From Amycolatopsis dendrobii (GTDB lineage: Bacteria; Actinomycetota; Actinomycetes; Mycobacteriales; Pseudonocardiaceae): 64,000 nt of DNA. A program made the translations under genes and the position numbers. This document shows, in pieces, positions 7,683 through 15,918 of the stretch. The notes beneath the pieces were generated by a model, which saw nothing but the letters and a program-made list of their open reading frames with translations, was not told where the DNA came from and did no database searches. How positions within the stretch are numbered: the first letter of the stretch is position 1; each line of letters begins with the position of its first letter. The stretch covers positions 62,001 through 126,000 of the forward strand of contig NZ_JACGZW010000002.1 of the NCBI RefSeq assembly GCF_014145675.1, in the 5' to 3' direction.

Positions 7683-9260
7683 ATGCAGGTTGACGCGGTG
7701 TACGAAAACGCCAGGCTGGTCACCGGCGACACCGCGCTGGCGGTGCTGCACGGCCGGATCGTGGCGCTGGGCGACGACGCGCGCGAACTGTCCGCCCGTC
7801 GCCGGGTGGATCTCGGCGGGGGTTTCGTCGCGCCCGGATTCCACGACGCGCACAACCACATGGCCTGGTTCGGCATGGGCCTGGACGACGTGCCGCTCAG
7901 CGACTGCCGCAGCGTCGACGAGATCTACGACGCGGTGGCGCGGCGCGCGGCCGAACTGCCCGCCGGGAGCTGGGTCGTCGGCAGCGGCTACGACCAGAAC
8001 AAACTCGCCGGCGGCGAACACCCCGACCGGCACGGCCTCGACCGCGCCGCCCCCGGCATGCTCGTGCGGCTCAAGCACACGTCCGGCCACATGACGCTGG
8101 TCAACACCGCCGTGCTGGACCGGCTGGACCTCGCGAACGTCCCTGTGGGCGGCGACGTAGTCCAGTCCGCCGACGGCTCGCCGACCGGTCTGCTGCGCGA
8201 GCAGGCGCAGTTGCTGCTGCGCCCGCTGACGTACCCGACGCCGCTCGAATCGGTGGTCCGAGGTCTCGACCGGGCGAGCCGGCAGTACCTGTCGGAGGGC
8301 ATCACGAGCGTCCAGGAAGCCGGAATCGGCGGCGGCCTGGTCGGCGAGACCCCTGCGGAACTGGCCGCGTACCAGCTCGCGCGCGAACGCGGAGTCCTGC
8401 GAGTGCGCGGCACGGTGATGGTCGCCGCGAGTGTCCTGCACGACCTGCCCGACGGCGCAGGCTTCGGACTGGACCTGGGCCTGCGCACCGGCCTCGGCGA
8501 CGAGTGGCTGCGGATCGGCCCGATGAAACTCTTCGCCGACGGTTCGCTGGTCGGCCGCACCTGCGCGATGCACGAACCGTTCGACGGCGAACCGGACAAC
8601 CGCGGCTACTTCCAGGTACCCGAGGACGAGCTGGCGCGCACCATCCGCCAAGCCCACGACGCCGGCTGGCAAATCGCGACCCACGCCATCGGCGACCGGG
8701 CCATCACGGCAGTCCTGGACGCCTACGAAGCCGCCCTGGCCGCCAACCCGCGCCCCGACCACCGGCACCGCATCGAACACTGCGCCGTACTCCCGCCCGC
8801 GGAGCTGACCCGCCTGGCCTCGCTGGGCCTGATCGCCTCCCCGCAAGGCCGGTTCGTGAACGAGCTAGGCGACGGCATGCGCGCGGCTCTCGGCGAAGCG
8901 CGCGTGCCGTGGTGCTACCGCCTCCGCAGCGTCCTGGACGCCGGATGCGTCCTGCCCGCCAGCTCAGACCGCCCCGTCGTCGACGGCGCCCCACTGCTGG
9001 GCCTCGCCGACATGGTCCACCGCCGCACGTCCACCGGCGAACCGTTCGCGGTAGAAGAAGCGCTGACCCCGGCGGAAGCCCTGCGCGCCTACACGTACGG
9101 CTCGGCCTACGCGACCTTCGCGGAGAGCTACCTCGGCACCTTGGACCCAGGCAAGCTCGCGGATTTCGTGGTGCTGTCCGCGGACCCACTGTCCACTGTG
9201 GAGGACGCTCGCGTGCTCGGCACGGTGGTGGGCGGAGAGCTCCGGTACGAGGCCGCGTGA
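7683..9260 (+). CDS. Metal-dependent amidohydrolase (YtcJ-like)
   Basis: 525 residues of the amidohydrolase superfamily, TIM-barrel type with composite N/C beta-sandwich. Landmarks are HDAHNHM (first metal HxH, about residue 55), the GITSVQEAG strand, FADGSLVGRT, HAIGDRA, HRIEHCAVL and SSDRPV. The C-terminal KLADFVVLSADPL is typical. It would hydrolyse an amide or related C-N bond, substrate unknown; YtcJ relatives include formamide amidohydrolases. It is transcribed divergently from the acyl-CoA operon and probably leaderless. The sequence TCCACTGTGG (9192-9201), coding Ser-Thr-Val, is inside the gene. Confidence 0.88.
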   Translation: MQVDAVYENARLVTGDTALAVLHGRIVALGDDARELSARRRVDLGGGFVAPGFHDAHNHMAWFGMGLDDVPLSDCRSVDEIYDAVARRAAELPAGSWVVGSGYDQNKLAGGEHPDRHGLDRAAPGMLVRLKHTSGHMTLVNTAVLDRLDLANVPVGGDVVQSADGSPTGLLREQAQLLLRPLTYPTPLESVVRGLDRASRQYLSEGITSVQEAGIGGGLVGETPAELAAYQLARERGVLRVRGTVMVAASVLHDLPDGAGFGLDLGLRTGLGDEWLRIGPMKLFADGSLVGRTCAMHEPFDGEPDNRGYFQVPEDELARTIRQAHDAGWQIATHAIGDRAITAVLDAYEAALAANPRPDHRHRIEHCAVLPPAELTRLASLGLIASPQGRFVNELGDGMRAALGEARVPWCYRLRSVLDAGCVLPASSDRPVVDGAPLLGLADMVHRRTSTGEPFAVEEALTPAEALRAYTYGSAYATFAESYLGTLDPGKLADFVVLSADPLSTVEDARVLGTVVGGELRYEAA

Positions 9261-9310
9261 TGGGGATGGCGGTGTCGCGGTCGGCTGGCGGGCTGGTTTG
9301 CCTGCCAGTT

Positions 9311-9490
9311 GGCTTGGATGCTCGCCACCGCTTGGCGGCTTGCCCGCGTGCTCCCCGCGGTTCGGCGGCTTGCCCGCGCGCTCCCCGCGGTTCGGCGGCT
9401 TGCCCGCGTGCTCCCCGCGGTTCGGCGAGCAGCTTGCGCGGTCTTCGCTGCCCAGCGGTTGGCGTGCATGCCCGCCACCGCTTGGCCGCT
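9311..9490. repeat. Flanking 30-bp imperfect direct repeat (two copies)
   Basis: Bases 9311-9340 and 9461-9490 match at about 26 of 30 positions (shared core GCCCGCCACCGCTTGG-like with one change). They bracket the tandem array at 9336-9425. The left copy overlaps the start of the array by 5 bp. Confidence 0.7.
9336..9425. repeat. Three tandem copies of a 30-bp unit
   Basis: Units at 9336-9365, 9366-9395 and 9396-9425 begin CGGCTTGCCCGCG and end CTCCCCGCGGTTCGG. The second unit differs by one base (GCGCG for GCGTG). Thirty is a multiple of three, so every frame stays open; on the minus strand it would code RRTAGSTRAS repeats, but nothing else supports translation. Confidence 0.85.
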
Positions 9491-9656
9491 CCCCGGTCGG
9501 CTCACGCGCCTATTCACTTGTCGATTCACCGATCAACCGTCACCAGCTCCTCCCGTCTCGTACCGCTCCGCACCGGCTCCGCCGCGCCGGATTCCTGCTG
9601 CCCTGCTCTGATACCTGCACCGTAGCCGCCACCACCGACAAAAAAAGGGGTGCCCG

Positions 9657-10097
9657 ATGCCCGTTCGCGATGCCGTCTTCGAGGACGTCGAGGAGATCTG
9701 CAGCCTCATCGAGGAACACGCGGTCTACGAGGACAAGCACGACCTCAAACTCGACCGCGCCGAGATGAGCAGCCACCTGTTCGGTCCGGAGCCGAAGGCG
9801 TGGGTGCTGATGTGCACGCCGCCGGGACGTCCGGACGTCGTCGCGGGATTCGCCTTCTGCAGTTGGAATTTCTCCACGTGGGAAGGTCGTCCCGGCATTT
9901 GGCTGGACGATCTGTTCATCCGTCCGGAGCACCGCAGGCACGGGCTGGGCAGGGAACTGCTCGACGCACTCCGCGCCCGCACGACGGGGCGCGTCGAGTG
10001 GGACATGCAGGCTGGAAACGCCAAGGCGGAGGCGTTCTACGCGCAACTCGGCGCGGAGCCGGTGCCGGGCTGGATCCGCTACCGCTGGCGGCCGTGA
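9657..10097 (+). CDS. GNAT N-acetyltransferase (diamine acetyltransferase-like)
   Basis: 146 residues, a single GNAT domain. The acetyl-CoA binding loop is PEHRRHGLGRELL (about 89-101) after the beta strand IWLDDLFI. The downstream AEAFYAQLGAEPV matches the usual Tyr-containing end of the fold. Overall layout (DLF(I/V)xPxxRxxGxG, NxxAxxFYxxLGA) resembles spermidine/spermine-type acetyltransferases, so a polyamine or small amine substrate is plausible but not shown. GGGG sits 6 nt before the ATG. Confidence 0.85.
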   Translation: MPVRDAVFEDVEEICSLIEEHAVYEDKHDLKLDRAEMSSHLFGPEPKAWVLMCTPPGRPDVVAGFAFCSWNFSTWEGRPGIWLDDLFIRPEHRRHGLGRELLDALRARTTGRVEWDMQAGNAKAEAFYAQLGAEPVPGWIRYRWRP

Positions 10098-10287
10098 CCA
10101 GGCGGTCGAGGGACGGGCAGTGGTGAAGAGCCTGATGATCGCGACGGCGGGGAACCGGGGCATGGCCGGGTGTCGCCGGCCGCGCGACGTTCTCCGTGCC
10201 TGAGTACCGCTGACCGGCGCCTCGCGACAAGACCACGCGGCCCGCCGCCAGCGCCCTGACCGGCCGACCCCGGCAGGCTGGGCCCCG

Positions 10288-10300
10288 TATCGTATGCGGC
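10288..10300 (+). promoter_or_regulatory. Leaderless promoter of the DtxR-family gene
   Basis: TATCGT (10288-10293) lies exactly 7 nt before the ATG at 10301, the spacing expected for a leaderless actinobacterial transcript. No Shine-Dalgarno is visible. The remaining part of the preceding gap (10098-10287) shows nothing recognisable. Confidence 0.55.
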
Positions 10301-10984
10301 ATGGGAGATGGTTCCGTCCGGAGGTCGTCGTCGGTCGAGGACTACGTGCGGGTGATTTACGGACTGGTCGAACGGGGCGAGGCGGTCACCAACGCGTCGC
10401 TGGCCGGGCGGCTTGAGGTGAGTCCGTCGTCGGCGTCGGGGATGGTCACGAAGCTTTCGCAGCTCGGCCTGGTCGCGCACGTGCCCTACCGCGGCATCGA
10501 GCTGACCTCGGAGGGGCGGCAGCTCGCGCGGTCGGTGCTGCGCAGGCACCGGCTGATCGAGACGTACCTCGTCTCCGAACTCGGCTACACCTGGGACGAG
10601 GTCCACGCCGAGGCCGACGCGCTGGAGCACGCCGTCTCCGATCGGCTCGTCGACCGGATCGCGGCCAAGCTCGGCAATCCCGTGCGCGATCCGCACGGCG
10701 ACCCCATCCCGGCTCCGGACGGCAGCGTCGAGGAACTTCCGATGCGCATCCTGGACGACCTGCCGCCCGGTGCGGTCGGCGAGATCGTCCGCGTGTGGGA
10801 CACCGACCCGGACCTGCTGCGCTACCTCACCGAGCACGCGATCGGGCTCGGCGAGCGCATCGAGGTCGTCGAGCGGCAACCGTTCGGCGGGCCGATGGTG
10901 GTGAAGGTCGGACAGCCGCCGGACGCCGCCACGCACGCCATCGGCAAGGAGATCGCGCAGGCGTTGTCGGTCACCCTGCGCTGA
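10301..10984 (+). CDS. Metal-dependent transcriptional repressor (DtxR/MntR family)
   Basis: 227 residues. The N-terminal winged helix is clear (SSSVEDYVRVIYGLVERGEAVTNASLAGRL region, about 9-38, then VSPSSASGMVTKLSQLGLVAHVPY). The dimerisation/metal domain shows RRHRLIETYLVSELGYTWDEVHAEADALEHAVSD, with the glutamates and histidines that bind Mn or Fe. A C-terminal FeoA-like SH3 domain (about 150-227) follows. IdeR versus MntR cannot be decided; the position of the cysteine expected in Fe-specific IdeR suggests Mn rather than Fe, but weakly. The neighbouring genes give no target. Confidence 0.9.
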   Translation: MGDGSVRRSSSVEDYVRVIYGLVERGEAVTNASLAGRLEVSPSSASGMVTKLSQLGLVAHVPYRGIELTSEGRQLARSVLRRHRLIETYLVSELGYTWDEVHAEADALEHAVSDRLVDRIAAKLGNPVRDPHGDPIPAPDGSVEELPMRILDDLPPGAVGEIVRVWDTDPDLLRYLTEHAIGLGERIEVVERQPFGGPMVVKVGQPPDAATHAIGKEIAQALSVTLR

Positions 10985-10990
10985 GGGCTC

Positions 10991-11030
10991 GTGAGTGTTC
11001 ACGCCGGTGAGAACCGGCGTAGCCACTCAC
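10991..11030. repeat. 40-bp palindromic repeat element, copy 1
   Basis: Arms GTGAGTG-TTC-ACGCCGGT and ACCGGCGT-AGC-CACTCAC around a GAGA loop form a hairpin with a 3-nt internal loop. It starts 7 bp after the DtxR-family stop codon, so it can act as its terminator. A second copy of the same length and design lies at 27739-27778. Confidence 0.85.
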
Positions 11031-11112
11031 CAGGCCTGCGCTGAGGAGCGTACGCGCGAGTGTCGCTGCCGGGCGGATGTGTGCGGCGGCGAACCCGCCG
11101 ACGATGGTCGGC

Positions 11113-11931
11113 ATGACCACTACCAAGCCGTTCCGCTTCGGCATCGTCGCCGGGTACGCCCCGGATCTGGAGTCCTGGACCGCGCAGGCCCGCCGGATCG
11201 AGGAGCTGGGTCTCGACACGATGTTCGCGACCGACCCGGTCGGCGGGCTCGACCCGTTGACGCTCGTTCCGGCCGCCGCCGCGGTCACCAGCAAGCTCAC
11301 CGTCGGCACCTTCGTGCTGGCCGATCCGTTCCGCGACGCCCGGACCCTCGCGTGGCAGGCCGATTCACTGCATCAGGCGACGGGCGGCCGCTTCCTGCTG
11401 GGGCTGGGCGTCGGCCATCCCGGCGCGGGCAAGCACGCCGCGATGCTGGGCCGCGAGTTCCTTTCGCCGGGTGAACGCGTCGCCCGGTTGGCGGACACCA
11501 TCGAGGTGCTTGCGCAGCGCCCCGAGCGGCCGCGGCTATTGCTCGCGGGTTCCGGGCCCAAAATGCTCGCGCTCGCCGCGCGCACCGCCGACGTCGTGAC
11601 GTTTTCCTGGGGACCGCGCACGACCGAGGACCAGGCTGACTCCATTGTGGACACTTTTCGCTCGTTCGCGGGAAGCCGGGACGTCGAATTGGCGGTGAAC
11701 CTCACCGCGATCGGGGACAAGTCTTCTCCGCAGCTCGCCCGCTACACCGGGGTTGACGTGCCGCAACTGGTCGCGGAGAAAGCTGTCACCGTGCTGCCGG
11801 AAAACCCTGACGCCGCTGGGGAAATGCTTCTCCGCTGGCGAGAGCGGTGGGGGATTTCCTGTGTCACGGTCAATTCCGGCTATGCGGAACCGTTTGCCGC
11901 GATTGCCCGGGCGCTCTCCGCACAAGGGTGA
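11113..11931 (+). CDS. LLM-class flavin-dependent oxidoreductase
   Basis: 272 residues of the luciferase-like monooxygenase fold: FGIVAGYAPDLESW, EELGLDTMFATD, GRFLLGLGVGHPG and LLAGSGPKMLALAARTADVV. The cofactor is FMN or F420; the family in this phylum is often F420-dependent, but sequence alone does not decide. I chose the ATG at 11113 (MTTTKPFRFG); in-frame ATGs at 11104 and 11077 precede it, with no better ribosome site. Neighbours on both sides are unrelated regulators. Confidence 0.85.
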   Translation: MTTTKPFRFGIVAGYAPDLESWTAQARRIEELGLDTMFATDPVGGLDPLTLVPAAAAVTSKLTVGTFVLADPFRDARTLAWQADSLHQATGGRFLLGLGVGHPGAGKHAAMLGREFLSPGERVARLADTIEVLAQRPERPRLLLAGSGPKMLALAARTADVVTFSWGPRTTEDQADSIVDTFRSFAGSRDVELAVNLTAIGDKSSPQLARYTGVDVPQLVAEKAVTVLPENPDAAGEMLLRWRERWGISCVTVNSGYAEPFAAIARALSAQG

Positions 11932-12003
11932 AAGCCCTTCCGATCATGCGTTGTCCGGCCTACGCTCCGAGGTTTCCCAGCGACGTGGTTCGGAGCGTGT
12001 GCG

Positions 12004-12354
12004 ATGACCGGTCAGCGAACACCGACGATCGACCGGGGGAGTACAACAGGGCGGGATCTCGGGCAATTGCTCGAAACCGGCCCCTTCGCCGAAGCGCTGC
12101 GCGCGGCCATCCGGGCCCGCGGGCTCGGCCTTGAACGCATCAGATATCGGCTGCGGGGAAGGGGAACCACGGTCAGTCTCGCGACATTGAGCCACTGGCA
12201 GTCCGGCCGCTGCCGCCCGGAACGCCCGGAATCCTTGCGGGCACTGCGAAATCTCGAGCAGATCCTCGGCGTCCCGGACGGATCGCTGCGCAGGCTGCTC
12301 GGCCCGCCGCGTCCGCGCGGCCAGTTCCATCAGCCGGGCCCGCCGCTCTCCTGA
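12004..12354 (+). CDS. XRE-like helix-turn-helix regulator
   Basis: 116 residues. A helix-turn-helix spans about residues 25-95: ALRAAIRARGLGLERIRYRLRGRG, then TVSLATLSHWQSGRCRPERPES, then LRALRNLEQILGVPDGSLRRLL. This VSxATLSxWQSGRxxPER pattern is shared by actinomycete regulators that usually carry a longer C-terminal region, so this is a short, DNA-binding-only form. No obvious operator or partner gene was found. Confidence 0.75.
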   Translation: MTGQRTPTIDRGSTTGRDLGQLLETGPFAEALRAAIRARGLGLERIRYRLRGRGTTVSLATLSHWQSGRCRPERPESLRALRNLEQILGVPDGSLRRLLGPPRPRGQFHQPGPPLS

Positions 12355-12458
12355 GCGCGCCCGGCCGCGGCGGACGGCGAGCGCGCAAGCGTATCCCGAC
12401 GCTTACGCACCGTCGTCCGCCGCGTTCGCCCGGGCCTGCCCGCGCGGCTTCTGCGGTA

Positions 12459-12514
12459 GTCCGTGAGGGTCCCCTTGGGGGGAATCAGATTCCGTCAAGG
12501 GGCCCTTCACGGAC
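12459..12514. repeat. 56-bp imperfect hairpin
   Basis: Two 27-28 nt arms, GTCCGTGAGGGTCCCCTT... and its partner ending ...AAGGGGCCCTTCACGGAC, pair at about 22 positions with a very small loop. It lies between the XRE gene and the alcohol dehydrogenase, away from both stop and start codons. It may be a terminator or a dispersed palindromic repeat. Confidence 0.7.
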
Positions 12515-12594
12515 CTCCGCGAGGAGCGCGCCGGGCTTGGCGGGGGCGCTTCCCGCGCGGGTGAGCTGAAGCCACTGGCCCGCAAGGCGGCTTC

Positions 12595-12607
12595 TACGAT
12601 CGGACCC
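12595..12607 (+). promoter_or_regulatory. Leaderless promoter of the alcohol dehydrogenase
   Basis: TACGAT (12595-12600) is 7 nt before the ATG at 12608 and there is no Shine-Dalgarno, matching the leaderless pattern seen at several genes in this window. Confidence 0.55.
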
Positions 12608-13663
12608 ATGCGTGCGGTCGTGATCGAAGAGTTCGGCGTGCTTCCCGAAGTGCGGGAAGTACCGGATCCGGTGACCCCCGACGGCGGGGTCGTCATCGAG
12701 GTCGAAGCGACCGGGGTGTGCCGCAGCGATTGGCATACCTGGCAGGGGCACGACGAGGCGGTGCGGCTGCCGCATGTGGCCGGGCATGAGCTCGCGGGGC
12801 GGATCGTCGAGGTCGGTGCGGGCGTCGTGGGCTGGACGAAGGGCGACCGGGTCACCGTCCCGTTCGTGTGCGCGTGCGGTGTCTGTGCCCAGTGCGCCAA
12901 GGGCGACCAGCAGATCTGCGACGACGAGTTCCAGCCCGGCGCGACCCACTGGGGTTCGTTCGCCGAGAAGGTCGCCATCGAGCACGCGCAGACGAACCTG
13001 GTCGCGTTGCCGGACTCGATGTCGTCGGCGGAAGCTGCTGCGCTCGGTTGCCGCTTCGGGACGGCTTTCCGCGCAGTGTTGCGTCAGGGCGGCGTACGCG
13101 CGGGGCAGTGGGTCTCTGTGTACGGCTGTGGCGGCGTAGGCATCTCTGCGGTCCTCTTGGCGACCGCTGCTGGTGCGAAGGTGGTTGCGGTTGACGTCTC
13201 GCCGCAGGCGCGTGCCGCGGCGGAGCGGTCTGGTGCTGTGTTGAGCGTCGACGCCAGCGCGTTTGACGGGCCCGAAGAGTTGGCCGCATACGTCCGTGAG
13301 CGCACTGACGGCGGTGCGCACGTGTCACTGGACTGTCTCGGCTCTCCGGCCACCTGTGCGGCTTCGGTGGGCAGTTTGCGCAAGCGCGGCCGGCACGTGC
13401 AGGCCGGGTTGATGCCGCCCAGCCAGGGAGTGCCGCCGATTCCGATGCATCGGGTGGTCGGCGGAGAGCTGGAAATCGTCGGGATCCACGGCTTGCAGGC
13501 GTACGAGTACCCCGAACTGCTGGGCGTGGTGGAGCGGTCCGGCATCGATCTGGCCGGGTTGATCGGCACCCGCATCGGACTGGACGGGGTGCCAGCGGCG
13601 CTTGCTGCGATGAGTGATCCGGTGCCCGCCCGGGCCGGGGTAACTGTCGTCGAGTTCGGGTGA
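12608..13663 (+). CDS. Zinc-dependent alcohol dehydrogenase
   Basis: 351 residues of the medium-chain dehydrogenase family. The catalytic zinc site is Cys in TGVCRSDWHTW (about 38) and His/Glu in GHELAGRI (about 60). The structural zinc cysteines are in VCACGVCAQCAKGDQQIC (about 87-104). The Rossmann motif is VYGCGGVGISAVLLA. It would oxidise or reduce an alcohol/aldehyde with NAD(P); close relatives include broad-range alcohol dehydrogenases. It stands alone, with a leaderless promoter in front and a hairpin behind. Confidence 0.92.
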   Translation: MRAVVIEEFGVLPEVREVPDPVTPDGGVVIEVEATGVCRSDWHTWQGHDEAVRLPHVAGHELAGRIVEVGAGVVGWTKGDRVTVPFVCACGVCAQCAKGDQQICDDEFQPGATHWGSFAEKVAIEHAQTNLVALPDSMSSAEAAALGCRFGTAFRAVLRQGGVRAGQWVSVYGCGGVGISAVLLATAAGAKVVAVDVSPQARAAAERSGAVLSVDASAFDGPEELAAYVRERTDGGAHVSLDCLGSPATCAASVGSLRKRGRHVQAGLMPPSQGVPPIPMHRVVGGELEIVGIHGLQAYEYPELLGVVERSGIDLAGLIGTRIGLDGVPAALAAMSDPVPARAGVTVVEFG

Positions 13664-13783
13664 CGAATGGTGACCGGCAAACACCCTCGGTGGCGAGTCC
13701 GAGTTGTAGCTGGCCAAGGTCTGGCGGGAGCCGAGGCGGTGTGGAATTCTCCGAAGCTTGGCGGCAAGTGGCGAGGGGAACCC

Positions 13784-13818
13784 GCCGCAGGAGCGCCCGT
13801 CCGGGTGACTCCTGCGGC
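13784..13818 (+). terminator. Hairpin terminator after the alcohol dehydrogenase
   Basis: A perfect 10-bp stem, GCCGCAGGAG (13784-13793) with CTCCTGCGGC (13809-13818), and a 15-nt loop. It lies 120 bp after the dehydrogenase stop and 21 bp before the AlkB-type gene start. Confidence 0.65.
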
Positions 13819-13839
13819 CACCGGCCGCGAGGTGGCGTG

Positions 13840-14463
13840 ATGGAGCTGCTGCCGCGTCCGCGCCGGGAAATCACCCCGGGCGCGGTGCACGTCCCGGATT
13901 GGCTCACCGTTCAAGAACAACGCGACCTCGTCACGGCCTGTCGTGGCTGGCGCGGTTACCGGTCGACCCGGCTGCCGGGCGGCGGCGTGATGTCGGTGCG
14001 CACGGTCTGCCTGGGCTGGCAGTGGCGGCCGTACCGCTACGACCGGCTGCGCGAGGACGGTTCGCCGGTGGAGCCGTTCCCCGACTGGCTGGCCGACCTC
14101 GGCCGCCGCGCGCTCGCCGCCGCCTACGACCGGCCAGCTGAGGACTACCAGCCCGACGTCGCGCTCGTGAACTACTACGACGCCTCCGCGAAAATGGGCA
14201 TGCACCAGGACAAAGACGAGCATTCGACGGAACCGGTGGTCTCGCTGAGCCTCGGCGACGCCTGCGTGTTCCGCTTCGGCAACACCGAGCACCGGAACCG
14301 GCCGTACACCGATGTCGAGCTGCGCTCGGGCGACCTGTTCGTGTTCGGCGGCCCGGCGCGGCTGGCGTTCCACGGCGTGCCGAAAACCCTGCCCGGCACG
14401 GCGGATCCGGATCTTGGCCTGACCGGACGGCTCAATCTGACGCTGCGAGTTTCGGGAATGTGA
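13840..14463 (+). CDS. AlkB-type 2-oxoglutarate/Fe(II)-dependent dioxygenase
   Basis: 207 residues. The iron triad is readable: HQDKDE (HxD, about residues 124-126), and the distal His in RLAFHGVPKT. The 2-oxoglutarate arginine is in the RLNLTLRVS tail (RxNxTxR). NYYDASAKMGMHQDKDEHSTEPVVSLSLGD is the AlkB signature region. It repairs 1-methyladenine and 3-methylcytosine by oxidative demethylation. The ATG at 13840 follows GAGG by 8 nt. It converges on pxpC with a 32-bp coding overlap (14432-14463). Confidence 0.92.
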   Translation: MELLPRPRREITPGAVHVPDWLTVQEQRDLVTACRGWRGYRSTRLPGGGVMSVRTVCLGWQWRPYRYDRLREDGSPVEPFPDWLADLGRRALAAAYDRPAEDYQPDVALVNYYDASAKMGMHQDKDEHSTEPVVSLSLGDACVFRFGNTEHRNRPYTDVELRSGDLFVFGGPARLAFHGVPKTLPGTADPDLGLTGRLNLTLRVSGM

Positions 14464-15307
14464 ATCGGACCCGCTGCCCGGGCCGGAGCTGGGCGGCGAG
14501 ATCCAGGTCGTCCTCGTCGACGACAGCGGCGACGGGATAACCGCCGGTTACCGGATGGTCAGCCAGAAACAAGATCGGCACACCGGAAGGCGGCACCTGG
14601 AGCGCGCCCGGCACGGCGGCTTCGGGGGCTAGTTCGCCGACACGGGCACGGGTCAGCGCGGGGCCGTCCAGCCGGACGCCGACGCGGTCGAGGTCACTGG
14701 TCACGGTGTAGGCACCAGTGAGCAAAGTGGACAGTGCGGACGGGGTGAACCAGTCCAGCCGCGGTCCGGGTTCCAAGCGCAGCAGCGGTTCTTCCGCGAG
14801 TCGGCGCAGCGGGGCGAGATCGACGCAAGGGCTGCGCTGCACCACCGAACCGATCGGCAGCGACATCCCGGCGGCGAGGACCGGCGGGCCGAGTTTGCCC
14901 AGCGTGTCGGTGGCTCGCGCGCCGAGCACCGGCGGGACGTCGAGGCCGCCGCGTACCGCGAGGTAGCTGCGCAGACCGAGCGACGCGACGCCCAGTTCGA
15001 GTTCGTCGCCAGGGCGCAGGACGATCGGTGCACCGACGGCCGCAGCACGTCCACCAGCGCGGATCGGCAGCTGTGCGCCGGTGACCGCGACGACGGTGTG
15101 TTCCGAAACCCGCAGCCGCAGGCCGCCGAGGGTGACCTCCAGTGCCGCGTGCGTTTCCGGGTTGCCGACGAGCCGGTTCGCCAGCTTCAGCGAACCCCGG
15201 TCGGCCGCGCCGGACCGGCCGACGCCGACTGCCGCGTATCCGGGACGGCCGAGGTCTTGCACGGTCGCGAACGGACCGGGCGCGAGGATCTCGATCTTTC
15301 CGGTCAC
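14432..15307 (-). CDS. pxpC: 5-oxoprolinase subunit PxpC (KipA/biotin-dependent carboxyltransferase-like)
   Basis: 291 residues. GPFATVQDLGRPGYAAVGVGRSGAADRGS is the family signature at the N-terminus, and the C-terminal half shows PSGVPILFLADHPVTGGYP. PxpC acts with PxpA and PxpB to hydrolyse 5-oxoproline (pyroglutamate) to glutamate with ATP. Start GTG at 15307 overlaps the pxpB stop by 4 bp (GTGA). It is the last gene of the operon that begins at 18716. Confidence 0.93.
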   Translation of the reverse strand: MTGKIEILAPGPFATVQDLGRPGYAAVGVGRSGAADRGSLKLANRLVGNPETHAALEVTLGGLRLRVSEHTVVAVTGAQLPIRAGGRAAAVGAPIVLRPGDELELGVASLGLRSYLAVRGGLDVPPVLGARATDTLGKLGPPVLAAGMSLPIGSVVQRSPCVDLAPLRRLAEEPLLRLEPGPRLDWFTPSALSTLLTGAYTVTSDLDRVGVRLDGPALTRARVGELAPEAAVPGALQVPPSGVPILFLADHPVTGGYPVAAVVDEDDLDLAAQLRPGQRVRFTFPKLAASD

Positions 15308-15918
15308 CGAATCGCCTCGAACCGCACTCGGGTGCCCGGGACCAGCAGGTTCGGCTGCTCGCGGCCGACATCCCACACCTGGGCGTCGCTATGGCCGAGC
15401 AGGTTCCATCCGCCGGGCGACGGATGCGGGTAGATCGCGCTGTATTCGCCGGCGATCGCGACCGCACCCGCGGGCACGCGCGTGCGCGGCGTGCTGCGAC
15501 GCGGCAGGTGCAGCACCGGATCGAGGCCGGTCAGGTAAGCGAAACCGGGTGCGAAACCACAGAACGCGGCGACGTAGGTGGCTGCCGAATGCCGTTGCAC
15601 GACCTCGGAAACCGACAGCCCGATGGCCTCGGCGACGTCCGCCAGGTCAGCGCCGTCGTAGCGCACCTGCAAGGTGACGGTGTCCGCGGAGCGCTCCGAT
15701 ACGTCCACTGTGGACAGTGAAGCAAGCGAACGTGCCAGTGTGGCCGAATCGGTGCTGGTCCGGTCGAACCGGACCAGCAGGGTGCGTGCGGCGGGCACGA
15801 GTTCGACGACGCCCTCAGGCTGAGCGGCTTCGCAAGCCGCCTGGAACCCGAGTACGTCGTCGACCTCCACCAGCAACGCGGAACGGCCGTAGCGCAACAC
15901 AGTGCTCGGCTGGCTCAT
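15304..15918 (-). CDS. pxpB: 5-oxoprolinase subunit PxpB (KipI/AHS1 family)
   Basis: 204 residues of the carboxyltransferase subdomain C/D family. VQRHSAATYVAAFCGFAPGFAYLTGLDP (about residues 108-135) is diagnostic, and RRSTPRTRVPAGAVAIAGEYSAIYPHPSPGGWNLLG follows. In Bacillus the homologue was first named KipI. The ATG at 15918 overlaps the pxpA stop (ATGA). It contains one of the TCCACTGTGG words (15714-15723), coding STVD in reverse. Confidence 0.93.
   Translation of the reverse strand: MSQPSTVLRYGRSALLVEVDDVLGFQAACEAAQPEGVVELVPAARTLLVRFDRTSTDSATLARSLASLSTVDVSERSADTVTLQVRYDGADLADVAEAIGLSVSEVVQRHSAATYVAAFCGFAPGFAYLTGLDPVLHLPRRSTPRTRVPAGAVAIAGEYSAIYPHPSPGGWNLLGHSDAQVWDVGREQPNLLVPGTRVRFEAIR

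Larger units (their letters stand above)
9261..9656. other. 396-bp gene-free stretch with nested repeats
   Basis: No supported gene. ORFs are open on both strands only because of the repeats. The region carries three tandem 30-bp units flanked by an imperfect 30-bp direct repeat, then ordinary sequence leading to the acetyltransferase ribosome site (AAAAAAGGGG, 6 nt before the ATG at 9657). Confidence 0.6.

Noticed and set aside
9336..9425. CRISPR-like array
   Set aside because: Units are contiguous with no spacers and there are no cas genes.
9128..9529. Minus-strand frame with repeated RRTAGSTRAS decapeptides
   Set aside because: The repeat unit is 30 bp so all frames stay open; it also overlaps the real amidohydrolase end and lacks a ribosome site.
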